A stretch of DNA of 64,000 nucleotides, taken from positions 124,001 through 188,000 of the forward strand of contig NZ_VNHU01000005.1 of NCBI RefSeq assembly GCF_008124785.1, written 5' to 3'. The position numbers were made by a program, and so were the translations under genes. The notes beneath the pieces are model-generated. The model saw only the letters and a list, made by a program, of their open reading frames with translations. It ran no database searches and was not told the origin of the DNA. This DNA comes from Aquimarina intermedia. GTDB taxonomy: Bacteria > Bacteroidota > Bacteroidia > Flavobacteriales > Flavobacteriaceae. Positions 35,159-43,884 of the stretch are shown one piece after another (positions within the stretch are counted from its first letter, which is position 1; each line of letters begins with the position of its first letter).

Positions 35159-37345
35159 ATGTCAACACTTAGGTTCCGTGCTTTACAAGAAGCATTAAGT
35201 CGTAAAAACGTAACAATTAAAGAAATTGATCGTAGATCGGTTTTATTCGGAGAAAACGTTTTTAATCAAGAAACGATGCAACAATGTTTAACAGATGACG
35301 CTTACGAAAGTGTGATGAACGCTATAAACAGCGGCACTAAAATGGATCGTAAGATTGCTGATCAGATAGCTTCAGCTATGAAAGACTGGGCCTTGTCAAA
35401 AGGAGTTACGCATTATACACACTGGTTTCAGCCATTAACCGGAGCTACAGCCGAGAAGCATGATGCCTTTTTTGAAACTATTGGAGATGGGAAAGCGATA
35501 GAAAGATTTGGTGGCGGACAACTAGTTCAACAAGAGCCTGATGCCTCATCATTTCCTAATGGAGGAATAAGAAATACATTCGAAGCACGTGGGTACACTG
35601 CATGGGACCCAACATCTCCTGCCTTTATTTATGGTACTACTTTATGTATCCCTACAGTATTTGTATCTTATACAGGAGAAGCTTTAGATTATAAAACACC
35701 ATTACTGCGAGCTTTACAGTCGGTTGATCAAGCCGCGACAGCAGTAGCAAAATATTTTGATAAAAATGTAAAGAAGGTAAATGCCTCTTTGGGATGGGAA
35801 CAGGAATATTTTCTTATAGACAGTGCCTTGTTTAATACCAGACCGGACTTGGTGATGACAGGGCGTACCTTATTAGGGCATTCTCCGGCAAAAGGACAAC
35901 AATTAGATGATCATTATTTTGGTAGCATTCCATTACGTGCTTTAAATTTTATGATGGATCTTGAAATTGAATGTATGCGTTTGGGTATTCCTGTCAAAAC
36001 GCGTCACAATGAAGTAGCACCTAATCAATTTGAGTTAGCACCTATTTTTGAAGAATCCAATTTAGCAGTAGACCACAATTCACTACTTATGGATGTGATG
36101 GATAAAGTTGGAGCACGTCATGATTTTAAAGTGTTATTTCATGAAAAACCTTTCGCAGGTGTAAACGGTTCTGGAAAACATAACAATTGGTCGCTTAGTA
36201 CTAATACGGGAGTGAATTTATTGGGCCCGGGTAAAACACCGATGAGCAACTTACAATTCTTGACCTTTTTTATAAATACAATCAAAGCAATTAATGATAA
36301 TGAGGAGTTGATGCGTGCGGGGATTGCATCAGCCAGTAATGATCATCGATTAGGAGCCAATGAAGCTCCACCGGCAATTATCTCTGTATTTATAGGAGAG
36401 CAGCTGACGGCTGTTCTAAAAGAGTTGGAAAGTGTAACTAACGGAAAGCTCTCACCAAAGGAAAAGACAGATTTAAAATTAAATGTTGTAGGTAAAATTC
36501 CTGAGATTTTATTAGATAACACAGACCGTAATCGTACTTCGCCTTTTGCGTTTACCGGTAATAAGTTCGAATATAGAGCGGTGGGATCAAAAGCGAATTG
36601 TGCAAATCCTATGACGATCTTAAATACAATTGTTGCTAAGCAGTTACGTAATTTTAAGAAAGAAGTAGATGCATTGATTGATACAAAAGAACTGAAAAAG
36701 GACGAAGCTATCTTTAATGTATTGCGAGAGTATATCAAACAATCAAAGAATATTTTGTTTGAAGGTAATGGATATGGTGATGCTTGGGAACAAGAAGCAG
36801 CAAAGAGAGGATTGAGTAATAACAAAACCACTCCGGTTGCTTTAAAAGCAAAAATTTCAGAGAAATCTTTAGCACTGTTTGAAGAGATGGGGGTTATGAA
36901 CCGCATTGAATCTGAAGCGCGTTACGAAATTGAAATGGAAGAGTACGTAATGCGTATACAAATTGAAGGACGCGTTCTTGGCGATATTGCACGTAATCAC
37001 GTAATTCCGACAGCAGTCAAATATCAGAATACGTTGATTAGTAACGTTTCAGGTCTAAAAAGATTGTACGGAGACGATTTTAAAATGCATGCCAAAGAGC
37101 AGATGGAGATTATAGAAGAAATATCAAGGCATATAAGTCAAATCAATTCAAAAGTGAGTGATATGACCAATGCCCGTAAGGATGCTAACAACTTAACTGA
37201 CTCCGAAGAAATGGCGTATGCATATTGCGATAAAGTCAAGCCATTATTTGATGATATTAGGTACAGTTGTGATAAATTAGAGTTGTTAGTGGATGATGAA
37301 TTATGGCCGTTAACAAAGTACAGAGAGTTACTTTTTACAAGATAA
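35159..37345 (+). CDS. glnA: Glutamine synthetase type III
   Basis: The 728-residue length and N-terminal motif (STLRFRALQEAL, then FGENVFNQETM) define the GSIII (GlnN) class found in Bacteroidota and cyanobacteria. It condenses ammonia and glutamate to glutamine with ATP. Visible blocks: GWEQEYFLIDSALF (catalytic glutamates), HNEVAPNQFELAPIFEE, ATP-site GVNGSGKHNNWS, and NDHRLGANEAPPAI. A long C-terminal helical extension (residues ~560-728) is typical of the class. A dyad and -7 box lie upstream and a clear terminator downstream. Monocistronic. Confidence 0.97.
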   Translation: MSTLRFRALQEALSRKNVTIKEIDRRSVLFGENVFNQETMQQCLTDDAYESVMNAINSGTKMDRKIADQIASAMKDWALSKGVTHYTHWFQPLTGATAEKHDAFFETIGDGKAIERFGGGQLVQQEPDASSFPNGGIRNTFEARGYTAWDPTSPAFIYGTTLCIPTVFVSYTGEALDYKTPLLRALQSVDQAATAVAKYFDKNVKKVNASLGWEQEYFLIDSALFNTRPDLVMTGRTLLGHSPAKGQQLDDHYFGSIPLRALNFMMDLEIECMRLGIPVKTRHNEVAPNQFELAPIFEESNLAVDHNSLLMDVMDKVGARHDFKVLFHEKPFAGVNGSGKHNNWSLSTNTGVNLLGPGKTPMSNLQFLTFFINTIKAINDNEELMRAGIASASNDHRLGANEAPPAIISVFIGEQLTAVLKELESVTNGKLSPKEKTDLKLNVVGKIPEILLDNTDRNRTSPFAFTGNKFEYRAVGSKANCANPMTILNTIVAKQLRNFKKEVDALIDTKELKKDEAIFNVLREYIKQSKNILFEGNGYGDAWEQEAAKRGLSNNKTTPVALKAKISEKSLALFEEMGVMNRIESEARYEIEMEEYVMRIQIEGRVLGDIARNHVIPTAVKYQNTLISNVSGLKRLYGDDFKMHAKEQMEIIEEISRHISQINSKVSDMTNARKDANNLTDSEEMAYAYCDKVKPLFDDIRYSCDKLELLVDDELWPLTKYRELLFTR

Positions 37346-37382
37346 GTAAGAAATAACGTATTATAATTTTAACAAAATGTTT

Positions 37383-37418
37383 AAAAAAGCCATGGAACTG
37401 AGTTCTATGGCTTTTTTT
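37383..37418 (+). terminator. Rho-independent terminator after glnA
   Basis: AAAAAGCCATGGAAC pairs with GTTCTATGGCTTTTT (one G-T pair) around TGA, ending in seven T. Confidence 0.92.
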
Positions 37419-37638
37419 GTAGTGTTTCATCGAAATGTCATAATATTTTGAATCCTAGGCAATTAATTTTACTAAATTTACAAGAGTCAATAGTTGCAAC
37501 GATTGATAATACCCCTAGTCCCTTACACTATTTTTTGAGTTAACGATAATTATCGGAGCACGAAGTGTGCGGATAAGTATGATGCATATGTTTTTAAAAA
37601 TGGCAATAATTGTATTATCAATTTAAAACATTTCACAC

Positions 37639-38823
37639 ATGAAAAAAATGATTTTTGGCTTAGCAGCCCTTTTATTTTCAACCACAATAATGGTTGCGCA
37701 ATCTAATACTAGTAATATTTTACAGACTGGAACTTCAAACACCGCAAGTGTTGATCAGGACGGGTTAGAAAACGATGCCCTGACGACTCAAGATGGTATG
37801 TCTAATAACGCAGAAACAATTCAAGGTAGTGAGGCGTTTGCTTCAAGAAATGGAGTTGTTGTCCAGTCACAAACAGGTAACAAAAACAATGCATTTGCAC
37901 AACACGAAGAAGATCGTAATGAAATTTATCAAGTGCAGGTAGGTGATGGTAACTCAGCTTCCGCGACGCAAAATTTATTGAATTTTGGAGGAGATAATTA
38001 TGCGGATCAGTCTCAGGAGGGTGATCGTAATACCGCATTGATCTCTCAAGAAGGAAATGGCTTTTTTGGAGATGGAGTAGGTAATGTTGCTTTTCAAATT
38101 CAAGTTGGTGAAATGAATACTGCTACTACCGGACAAAACGGCGAAGATAACTTTAGTGGAATACTGCAAGAAGGTAGCGATAATGTAGCTACGATGGCTC
38201 AGGTTGGAAATGAAAACTATGCTGAGCAACTTCAAATAGGAGAAGCTAATATGGCTGCCGGCGAGCAATGGGGTACAGGTAATACACTCCTTCAATACCA
38301 AGAAGGCAGTGGTAATATGGCAACTTCATTGCAGGGAAGTTCCATCTTTGATTCTCGTAATGGTATTGTAGAACAAATACAATTGGGAGAAGAGAATACA
38401 GCCTTTGCTCAACATGAGGAGGATAATAATGAAATCTATCAAGTTCAGTTAGGGGATGGCAATAATGCATCAGCTACACAAAATCTAGCCTTCTTTGGTG
38501 GTGACAATGTCACTATGCAAGGACAGTTAGGGTCCAATAATGTTGCTGTAGCTTCTCAAGAAGGAGACTTTGGGATTTTTGGTGAAGACAACTTGGTAAT
38601 GCAAGTTCAATTAGGTGAAGGAAACATGGCAACATCTTCTCAAAATGGAGCTGAAAATGTAAGTGATATTTGGCAAGAGGGTGTAGAAAATGTAGCTTCA
38701 GATACGCAATTTGGTATCGGCAATTCAACAATGGTTCGTCAGACCGGAGCTATGCATAACAGCACAATTCTTCAGGTAGGGACTAGTAATGCAGCAGTTG
38801 TAAACCAAGTAGGAGGTTTATAA
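37639..38823 (+). CDS. Curlin-repeat protein (CsgA-like fibre subunit)
   Basis: The 394-residue protein has a signal peptide (LAALLFSTTIMVAQ, cleaved near 20) and then tandem curlin-type repeats of N-x5-Q-x-G-x-x-N-x-A pattern, e.g. QVGDGNSASATQN and QEGDRNTALISQEGN. These fold as strand-turn-strand beta-solenoids that form amyloid. E. coli CsgA has five repeats in 151 residues, so this is far longer. Residues 63-175 are duplicated at 233-345 with an exact 170-residue offset, including the odd non-curlin block FAQHEEDRNEIYQVQ. Composition is acidic and Asn/Gln/Gly-rich. It is the first gene of the curli locus, probably a major subunit. Confidence 0.88.
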   Translation: MKKMIFGLAALLFSTTIMVAQSNTSNILQTGTSNTASVDQDGLENDALTTQDGMSNNAETIQGSEAFASRNGVVVQSQTGNKNNAFAQHEEDRNEIYQVQVGDGNSASATQNLLNFGGDNYADQSQEGDRNTALISQEGNGFFGDGVGNVAFQIQVGEMNTATTGQNGEDNFSGILQEGSDNVATMAQVGNENYAEQLQIGEANMAAGEQWGTGNTLLQYQEGSGNMATSLQGSSIFDSRNGIVEQIQLGEENTAFAQHEEDNNEIYQVQLGDGNNASATQNLAFFGGDNVTMQGQLGSNNVAVASQEGDFGIFGEDNLVMQVQLGEGNMATSSQNGAENVSDIWQEGVENVASDTQFGIGNSTMVRQTGAMHNSTILQVGTSNAAVVNQVGGL

Positions 38824-38834
38824 ATTAAATTTTT

Positions 38835-38867
38835 AGTAACACTGCACAAATTAAGTGCAGTGTTACT
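38835..38867 (+). terminator. Strong intra-operon hairpin after the first curlin gene
   Basis: A perfect 13-bp stem AGTAACACTGCAC/GTGCAGTGTTACT with a 7-nt loop, followed by TTAATAAT rather than a run of T. It may cause partial termination or protect the curlin mRNA, favouring high subunit expression. Confidence 0.65.
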
Positions 38868-38889
38868 TTAATAATAAAATATAGAAATA

Positions 38890-39393
38890 ATGAATAATCT
38901 CGGCATAGTAATGAGTTTACTCATGCTTACAACATTAGGGTATGCTCAAGATATAGACGCTGATCAAGTAAGATCAGATTTACAGGATTGGCAGCTGGAT
39001 CAACAAGAAATATTTTCAGCTATTGACAGACCGTCAACTGAAATACAAGCAAATCTTAATAAATCGGTATTTATAAAACAGATAGGTGAGACCAACACTG
39101 CTTTTGTAGATGTTTTTTCAAACTCCTATGCAATAGAGGTAACACAATCCGGAGATTACAATGCAGTTGATATAAACGAATCTGCATTACAGATTTCAAA
39201 AAACATCATTCAAAATGGAGACAACAATACATATTTTGAAAATTCTTATACGATCGGTGAACATACAATGATTGATATCAACCAAGAGGGAAATAATCTA
39301 TATTTTGAAAAATTTGGAAGTAATGCACTTGCCAATAAAATTAAACTAAAAATGACTGGGAATTCTAAAACCATAATACTCCGAAATTTTTAA
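38890..39393 (+). CDS. Short curlin-repeat protein, CsgB-like nucleator candidate
   Basis: The 167-residue protein has a signal peptide (SLLMLTTLGYAQ), a charged linker (~20-58), and four or five degenerate curlin units: VFIKQIGETNTAFV, IEVTQSGDYNAVDI, KNIIQNGDNNTYF, IDINQEGNNLYF. It is close in size to E. coli CsgB (151 residues) and ends in a basic strand (TGNSKTIILRNF), as CsgB does (a basic last repeat). On this basis I suggest it is the fibre nucleator. It lies 66 bp after the first curlin gene, past a hairpin, and 29 bp before csgE. Confidence 0.75.
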   Translation: MNNLGIVMSLLMLTTLGYAQDIDADQVRSDLQDWQLDQQEIFSAIDRPSTEIQANLNKSVFIKQIGETNTAFVDVFSNSYAIEVTQSGDYNAVDINESALQISKNIIQNGDNNTYFENSYTIGEHTMIDINQEGNNLYFEKFGSNALANKIKLKMTGNSKTIILRNF

Positions 39394-39422
39394 CTATGAG
39401 ATGACTTTTAATATTTCAACCT

Positions 39423-40157
39423 ATGAAACCTAAAGGAATACTCTTATTTGTGTTTTTATTGTCAATATCGATAAACGCTCAAAAAAAAATTTCAAATGAC
39501 GTTGTAGCTAAAATCAAATTGGAGCAAATTGACGATATCATCACTATTCAAGCAACAGCAACAAACACCACAGAAGTTCTTAAAACTTTAAAATATACGC
39601 TCACTGTATTCAGAACTACTCCGTCAAATAATAAATCAAAAAACTCTCAAGAGGGAAGATTTACACTCGAAGCGAGCGAGTATAAAGAATTATCACAGAC
39701 ATCTATTAATAAGGAAGAGCGGGATCATTTAGTAATTATGCTTTTGATTAGTAGCGATCAAGGAATTATTGCTACAGATCGTTTAGAAATTAATGGAACC
39801 TCTAATGCAGAACAATCTAATAAAAACCCAAAAAACAACCCTAATGACGGAATTGAATTAAAAGGAATTGTAGTCGAGGAAACCAAGACGAAACCAGGAA
39901 AGGATTTTTACGACTTTTTTTATAGTACCTACTCTTTGAATCAAATTAATGGTAATAAAATAGTCAAGGTGGTAGAGAATTTAAGTTTTGGCCGTAGTAC
40001 TATTATTAAGGTCACTATAGAAGATAATACCATCTTTGAATTTCTAGGAAAACCGGATTTAGAGTATCTGGAACAAATGTCAAACACCGCTGTGCGTAAG
40101 GTGTATCGTTATTTTCAAGACTTAAAAGAGCAGAAAGAAAATATTTTTCAATATTGA
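39423..40157 (+). CDS. csgE: CsgE with N-terminal CsgH-like domain
   Basis: The 244-residue periplasmic protein has a signal peptide (1-19), a CsgH-like beta domain (~25-125, with KYTLTVFRTTPSNN and NSQEGRFTLEASEYKELSQT), an Asn-rich linker (~126-143) and a CsgE domain (~144-238, with GIVVEETKTKPGKDFYDFF and FGRSTIIKVTIEDN). In known systems CsgE caps the CsgG pore and gives substrate specificity, while CsgH blocks premature amyloid growth in the periplasm. Here one chain may do both. It is between the CsgB-like gene and the second curlin gene. E. coli CsgE is about 129 residues, so the N-terminal half is extra. Confidence 0.82.
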   Translation: MKPKGILLFVFLLSISINAQKKISNDVVAKIKLEQIDDIITIQATATNTTEVLKTLKYTLTVFRTTPSNNKSKNSQEGRFTLEASEYKELSQTSINKEERDHLVIMLLISSDQGIIATDRLEINGTSNAEQSNKNPKNNPNDGIELKGIVVEETKTKPGKDFYDFFYSTYSLNQINGNKIVKVVENLSFGRSTIIKVTIEDNTIFEFLGKPDLEYLEQMSNTAVRKVYRYFQDLKEQKENIFQY

Positions 40158-40192
40158 GAAAAACTATCTATAATAAACAAAATTCTTGTGTC

Positions 40193-41695
40193 ATGAAAGC
40201 ATTTATTTTAACAGGAGTCTTAACTCTACTGGGAGTGAAGTTTGGATTTACTCAAACGACAAACGAGATTGTAATTGATCAACAATCCACAAACAGTGCA
40301 ATAACAGTCACACAGACTGGAGAAAATTTGTACGCTGGCGTAACCCAAGGTGGGTTGATTGATGGTGAGTTAGGGGATAATAATACAGCGATAATCCAGC
40401 AATTGGGTTCGGTAAACACCACAGAAATTTTACAGAGAGGAAATAATAATGAAAGCGAAATAAGCATAAATGCTTATAGCAGCCATACTACTATTTTACA
40501 AGAGGGATTTAATAATTTAGCGAAAAGTTCGAGTAGAGGAAATTATCTTATTAATTCTACGATCTCACAAATAGGTAATTTTAATACTAGTAATATTATT
40601 ACGTATGGGGAAAATGAAATGATTGCTTCTATTCAACAACAGGGATACAACAATTTGGCTTCAATTAACGTAAGTTCTGAAATATGGGGGTTCTCTGATG
40701 CTCATCAAATTCAAATCGGAAATAATAATTCAATATCGTTATTTCAAAACGACATAATAACGGGATATTCATTACAGCACCAAGAGAGTTATACTGATTT
40801 GGGTAATGTGGCTATAGGAGTGATGCAGGGTAGACGTGTCAAGTTGGAACAGTTTCAAAAAGGTGATGGTAATTATGTTGAAAGCAACCAACATGGTTGG
40901 GGAGGAATTGTTTTTTCGGCTTATGCAAGTCAAGTTCAAACAGGTAATGATAACTCGGCAATAGCTTTTCAATTTGGAGAAGATATTAAAACAATTCAAA
41001 CTCAAGAAGGAAATTCCAATAAAATTCAAGCGTATCAAGATATTGAACAGGGAGCCAGTAAGATAGTACAATCTCAAATTGGTGTTGGTAACGGGATGAA
41101 CGTAATTCAAACAAATTTGTTTGGGTCTAAAGTGTCGCAAAACCAACAAGGAAACTTGAATAGTGCAATTGCCGATCAGGGGACAACTCGTTATTCTGAA
41201 TCCCTAAACTTGAATCAGGAACAGATCGGTGATAGCAATATAAGTTATGCTAAGCAAGATGGGTATTATAGTGCATTTGAGCAAAAGCAGTTAGGAGATA
41301 ATAACCGAATAAATTCATTGCAATCTGGCGATTCTCATACTTCAAAGATATATCAAGTAGGCGTGAAGAATACTATAGAAACTGAACAGGAGGATTATTC
41401 GAATATGTTGAGATCTAAGCAGGAAGGTGGTGGTCATTTAATAACAGTTACCCAAGGTGGTAATTATAACTTTGTAGAGCAAATACAGTTCGGTAATGAC
41501 AATCAAATAAGTTCATTACAATTTGGGGAAGACAATAATTTACTAATGAATCAAGTAGGTGGAAATAATCGTATAAATGCAGAACAGGGCGGGCAATGGA
41601 ATGTCGTGCAAGCTTTGCAGAGGGGAAATGGTCTTCATACAGAAGTAGTCCAAGCAGGATTCTTTAGCACCATTACCATTCAACAATCAAACTAA
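40193..41695 (+). CDS. Long curlin-repeat protein, paralogue 2
   Basis: The 500-residue protein has a signal peptide (FILTGVLTLLGVKFGFTQ) followed by NEIVIDQQSTNSAITVTQTG, nearly the same opening as paralogue 3. About twenty curlin-type repeats follow (QIGNNNSISLFQN, QVGGNNRINAEQGG). I choose the ATG at 40193 because it begins the signal peptide; a TTG at 40154 overlaps the end of csgE and adds 13 unrelated residues. Gln/Asn/Ser-rich. Probably a fibre subunit or specialised adhesin exported by CsgG. Confidence 0.87.
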   Translation: MKAFILTGVLTLLGVKFGFTQTTNEIVIDQQSTNSAITVTQTGENLYAGVTQGGLIDGELGDNNTAIIQQLGSVNTTEILQRGNNNESEISINAYSSHTTILQEGFNNLAKSSSRGNYLINSTISQIGNFNTSNIITYGENEMIASIQQQGYNNLASINVSSEIWGFSDAHQIQIGNNNSISLFQNDIITGYSLQHQESYTDLGNVAIGVMQGRRVKLEQFQKGDGNYVESNQHGWGGIVFSAYASQVQTGNDNSAIAFQFGEDIKTIQTQEGNSNKIQAYQDIEQGASKIVQSQIGVGNGMNVIQTNLFGSKVSQNQQGNLNSAIADQGTTRYSESLNLNQEQIGDSNISYAKQDGYYSAFEQKQLGDNNRINSLQSGDSHTSKIYQVGVKNTIETEQEDYSNMLRSKQEGGGHLITVTQGGNYNFVEQIQFGNDNQISSLQFGEDNNLLMNQVGGNNRINAEQGGQWNVVQALQRGNGLHTEVVQAGFFSTITIQQSN

Positions 41696-41804
41696 ACTTT
41701 TGAAGAGTGTAATAACATTTTTTATAGAACGTATTTGATATAGACTTGTAAACTAATAGACTCACCTACCAACTTAAATATATAGTAACTTAAATCACAC
41801 ACTT

Positions 41805-43385
41805 ATGAAAAACAACATTTTACTAGTCATGGGGCTTTCAAGTCTTCAATTTACAATTGCACAAACCACGAGCAATGAAATTGTAATAGATCAAAACTCA
41901 GAAAACAGTGTTATAACCGTGACACAGGTTGGTGAGGATTTATATGCAAATGTTACGCAAGTAGGCGAAACCCCCGAAGAGGAAGGAGAGAATAATACAG
42001 CAATTATTGATCAAACAGGAGGGTGGGGAACCGCATCTATTATCCAGCTCGGAGAGGATAATTATGCAAAAATCGATCAAAAAAATAATACCTATAATAT
42101 TTATGAGAGTTTCGCTCGCATTACCCAAGAAGGAGAGTTAAACACAGCAGATATTTTTTCGAGAGGTGAAAGCGTTACGGCAGAGATAATTCAAATAGGA
42201 GATAACAATGATGCAACCATCTTTCAGAATGGGATTTTTGATGACATTGCTAAGATTACTCAAACTGGTAACCTGAATACAGCAGAAATTTTACTCGATG
42301 GTTTTGACTATTTGAGCACTAATTACTCGGTACAAATACAGGTGGGAGATAGAAATATAACTTCGATATCAATGGATGCTTCAAGTTTCGGCAATTATTC
42401 CTATCAATATCAAGAAAGTATTGAAGGGGATGGCAACACGGCTGTAGCCACACAATCATCTCGTTTTAATAGAGTAGAACAACGACAAATCGGAGATAGA
42501 AATATAGCAACTTCTACGCAAAGAAGAGTTCGTATGAATAGTACTGCAGATCCGGGAGAACCCGAACTTTTAGTTAAACAAAAGCAAACAGGGTTAGACA
42601 ATGAAGCCACAGGCTATCAATTTGGTGAAAGTAGCGTAATAGAACAAATTCAAATAGGTAATAGCAACATAGCAATCACTTCTCAAGGTACCGATATTCA
42701 AGAATCCCACGTTAGCACCACCTTTCAGCAACAAACAGGTAATTATAATCAAGTCTCATCCAAGCAAATTATGCCAGTAAATGATTTGTACCCAGGTAAG
42801 GTTCGACAAATTCAAATTGGTGATAATAATCAAATTTCGTCTATTCAAACGCGTGGTTCCAATGCTACGATCTCACAAGAAGGAAATAAAAATATTGCAA
42901 CTAGTTCGCAGAACGGATTTACTGCTGGATCTATAACAATAACTCAAAATAGTTTGCATAGTTGTTCTGGTAATGAGGCAACAGCAGTACAAACCGGTAA
43001 TGATCAATTTAAGTGGTACAATAGCTCTATAGTTCAAAATCAAGAAGAAAATCAAAATGTAGTCACTGCAACTCAGGACAATGCCGAATATAGTAGTTTA
43101 AGTCAATCGCAAATAGGAATCCTCAATCAAGCTACGGCATTACAAATGGGTTATGAGAATAGCCTGACTCAAATTCAGCAAGGAGATTCGAATGTTTTGC
43201 TTTCTACACAGTCTGGAGAAGGAAATATTACAGTAGCACGTCAATTTGGAGATATGAATACGATGGAAACTACTCAAACCGGAATGTATAACTCTTTAAA
43301 ATATACACAACAAGGTTCAGGGCTTGAGGCTACAATTACGCAGAGTGGTGATATGGGGAGTATCAATATAACTCAAACCAATTAA
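41805..43385 (+). CDS. Long curlin-repeat protein, paralogue 3
   Basis: The 526-residue protein has a signal peptide (LLVMGLSSLQFTIAQ) and then tandem curlin units to the end (QIGDNNDATIFQNG, QVGDRNITSISMD, QIGDNNQISSIQT). The N-terminal NEIVIDQNSENSVITVTQVG and C-terminal GSINITQTN mirror paralogue 2, so the two genes are a tandem duplication that has since diverged. One unusual insert (MNSTADPGEPELLVKQKQTG, around residue 245) breaks the repeat rhythm. A hairpin follows the gene, before csgF. Confidence 0.87.
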   Translation: MKNNILLVMGLSSLQFTIAQTTSNEIVIDQNSENSVITVTQVGEDLYANVTQVGETPEEEGENNTAIIDQTGGWGTASIIQLGEDNYAKIDQKNNTYNIYESFARITQEGELNTADIFSRGESVTAEIIQIGDNNDATIFQNGIFDDIAKITQTGNLNTAEILLDGFDYLSTNYSVQIQVGDRNITSISMDASSFGNYSYQYQESIEGDGNTAVATQSSRFNRVEQRQIGDRNIATSTQRRVRMNSTADPGEPELLVKQKQTGLDNEATGYQFGESSVIEQIQIGNSNIAITSQGTDIQESHVSTTFQQQTGNYNQVSSKQIMPVNDLYPGKVRQIQIGDNNQISSIQTRGSNATISQEGNKNIATSSQNGFTAGSITITQNSLHSCSGNEATAVQTGNDQFKWYNSSIVQNQEENQNVVTATQDNAEYSSLSQSQIGILNQATALQMGYENSLTQIQQGDSNVLLSTQSGEGNITVARQFGDMNTMETTQTGMYNSLKYTQQGSGLEATITQSGDMGSINITQTN

Positions 43386-43425
43386 TGAGGTGTAATTACA
43401 GAGCCTAATTATATTCAACTAGACT

Positions 43426-43453
43426 AAGTCTGGTGATTAATATCGCCAGACTT
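43426..43453 (+). terminator. Hairpin between curlin paralogue 3 and csgF
   Basis: A 12-bp stem AAGTCTGGTGAT/ATCGCCAGACTT (one G-T pair) with a TAAT loop. It lacks a T tract, so it is a candidate attenuator or processing/stability element rather than a full stop. Confidence 0.6.
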
Positions 43454-43473
43454 ACTTCTAAAAATTAAAAATC

Positions 43474-43878
43474 GTGAAGAGAATTTTATTATGTATTTTA
43501 TGTATACCCGCGTTTTCTGTGTTACAAGCACAGGAACTTGTGTACAAACCTAAAAATCCGGCATTTGGAGGGGATACATTCAACTACCAATGGCTGTTGA
43601 GCTCGGCCGAATCGCAGAATAAATTTACCGAAGAAACCAGTTCCGGGAGAGATCAACGATCCGATTTAGAGCGATTTACCGAAAGCCTTAATAATCAATT
43701 GTTGAGTCAAATTTCAAGAACTTTATTTACAGAGCAATTTGGAAATGAAGGGTTGCAAGAAGGGACCTATACCTTCGGAACTTTGTTTATTGAAATTTTT
43801 CCTTCAGGAGAGGGACTGGTCATCAACATACTCGATACGAGTACAGGAGACCAATCTCAAGTAGTAATACCTAACTAA
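43474..43878 (+). CDS. csgF: Curli assembly protein CsgF
   Basis: The 134-residue protein has a signal peptide (LLCILCIPAFSVLQAQ) followed by the diagnostic CsgF segment ELVYKPKNPAFGGDTFNYQWLLSSA, whose N-terminus in E. coli plugs into the CsgG pore (Asn-Pro-x-Phe-Gly-Gly). E. coli CsgF is 138 residues, so length is normal. It couples secretion to nucleation at the cell surface. The start is a GTG codon. Its stop is 6 bp before csgG, so the two are translated from one message. Confidence 0.95.
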   Translation: MKRILLCILCIPAFSVLQAQELVYKPKNPAFGGDTFNYQWLLSSAESQNKFTEETSSGRDQRSDLERFTESLNNQLLSQISRTLFTEQFGNEGLQEGTYTFGTLFIEIFPSGEGLVINILDTSTGDQSQVVIPN

Positions 43879-43884
43879 TCATTA

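Noticed and set aside
36343-36906. Long open frame (187 codons) antisense to glnA
   Set aside because: It is a shadow of the glnA reading frame; the encoded sequence has no family features and glnA is certain.
37639-43385. Regular repeats that could suggest a CRISPR or DNA tandem array
   Set aside because: The periodicity is at the protein level (curlin units) in long intact genes with signal peptides; DNA repeats are diverged with no conserved direct repeat/spacer layout.
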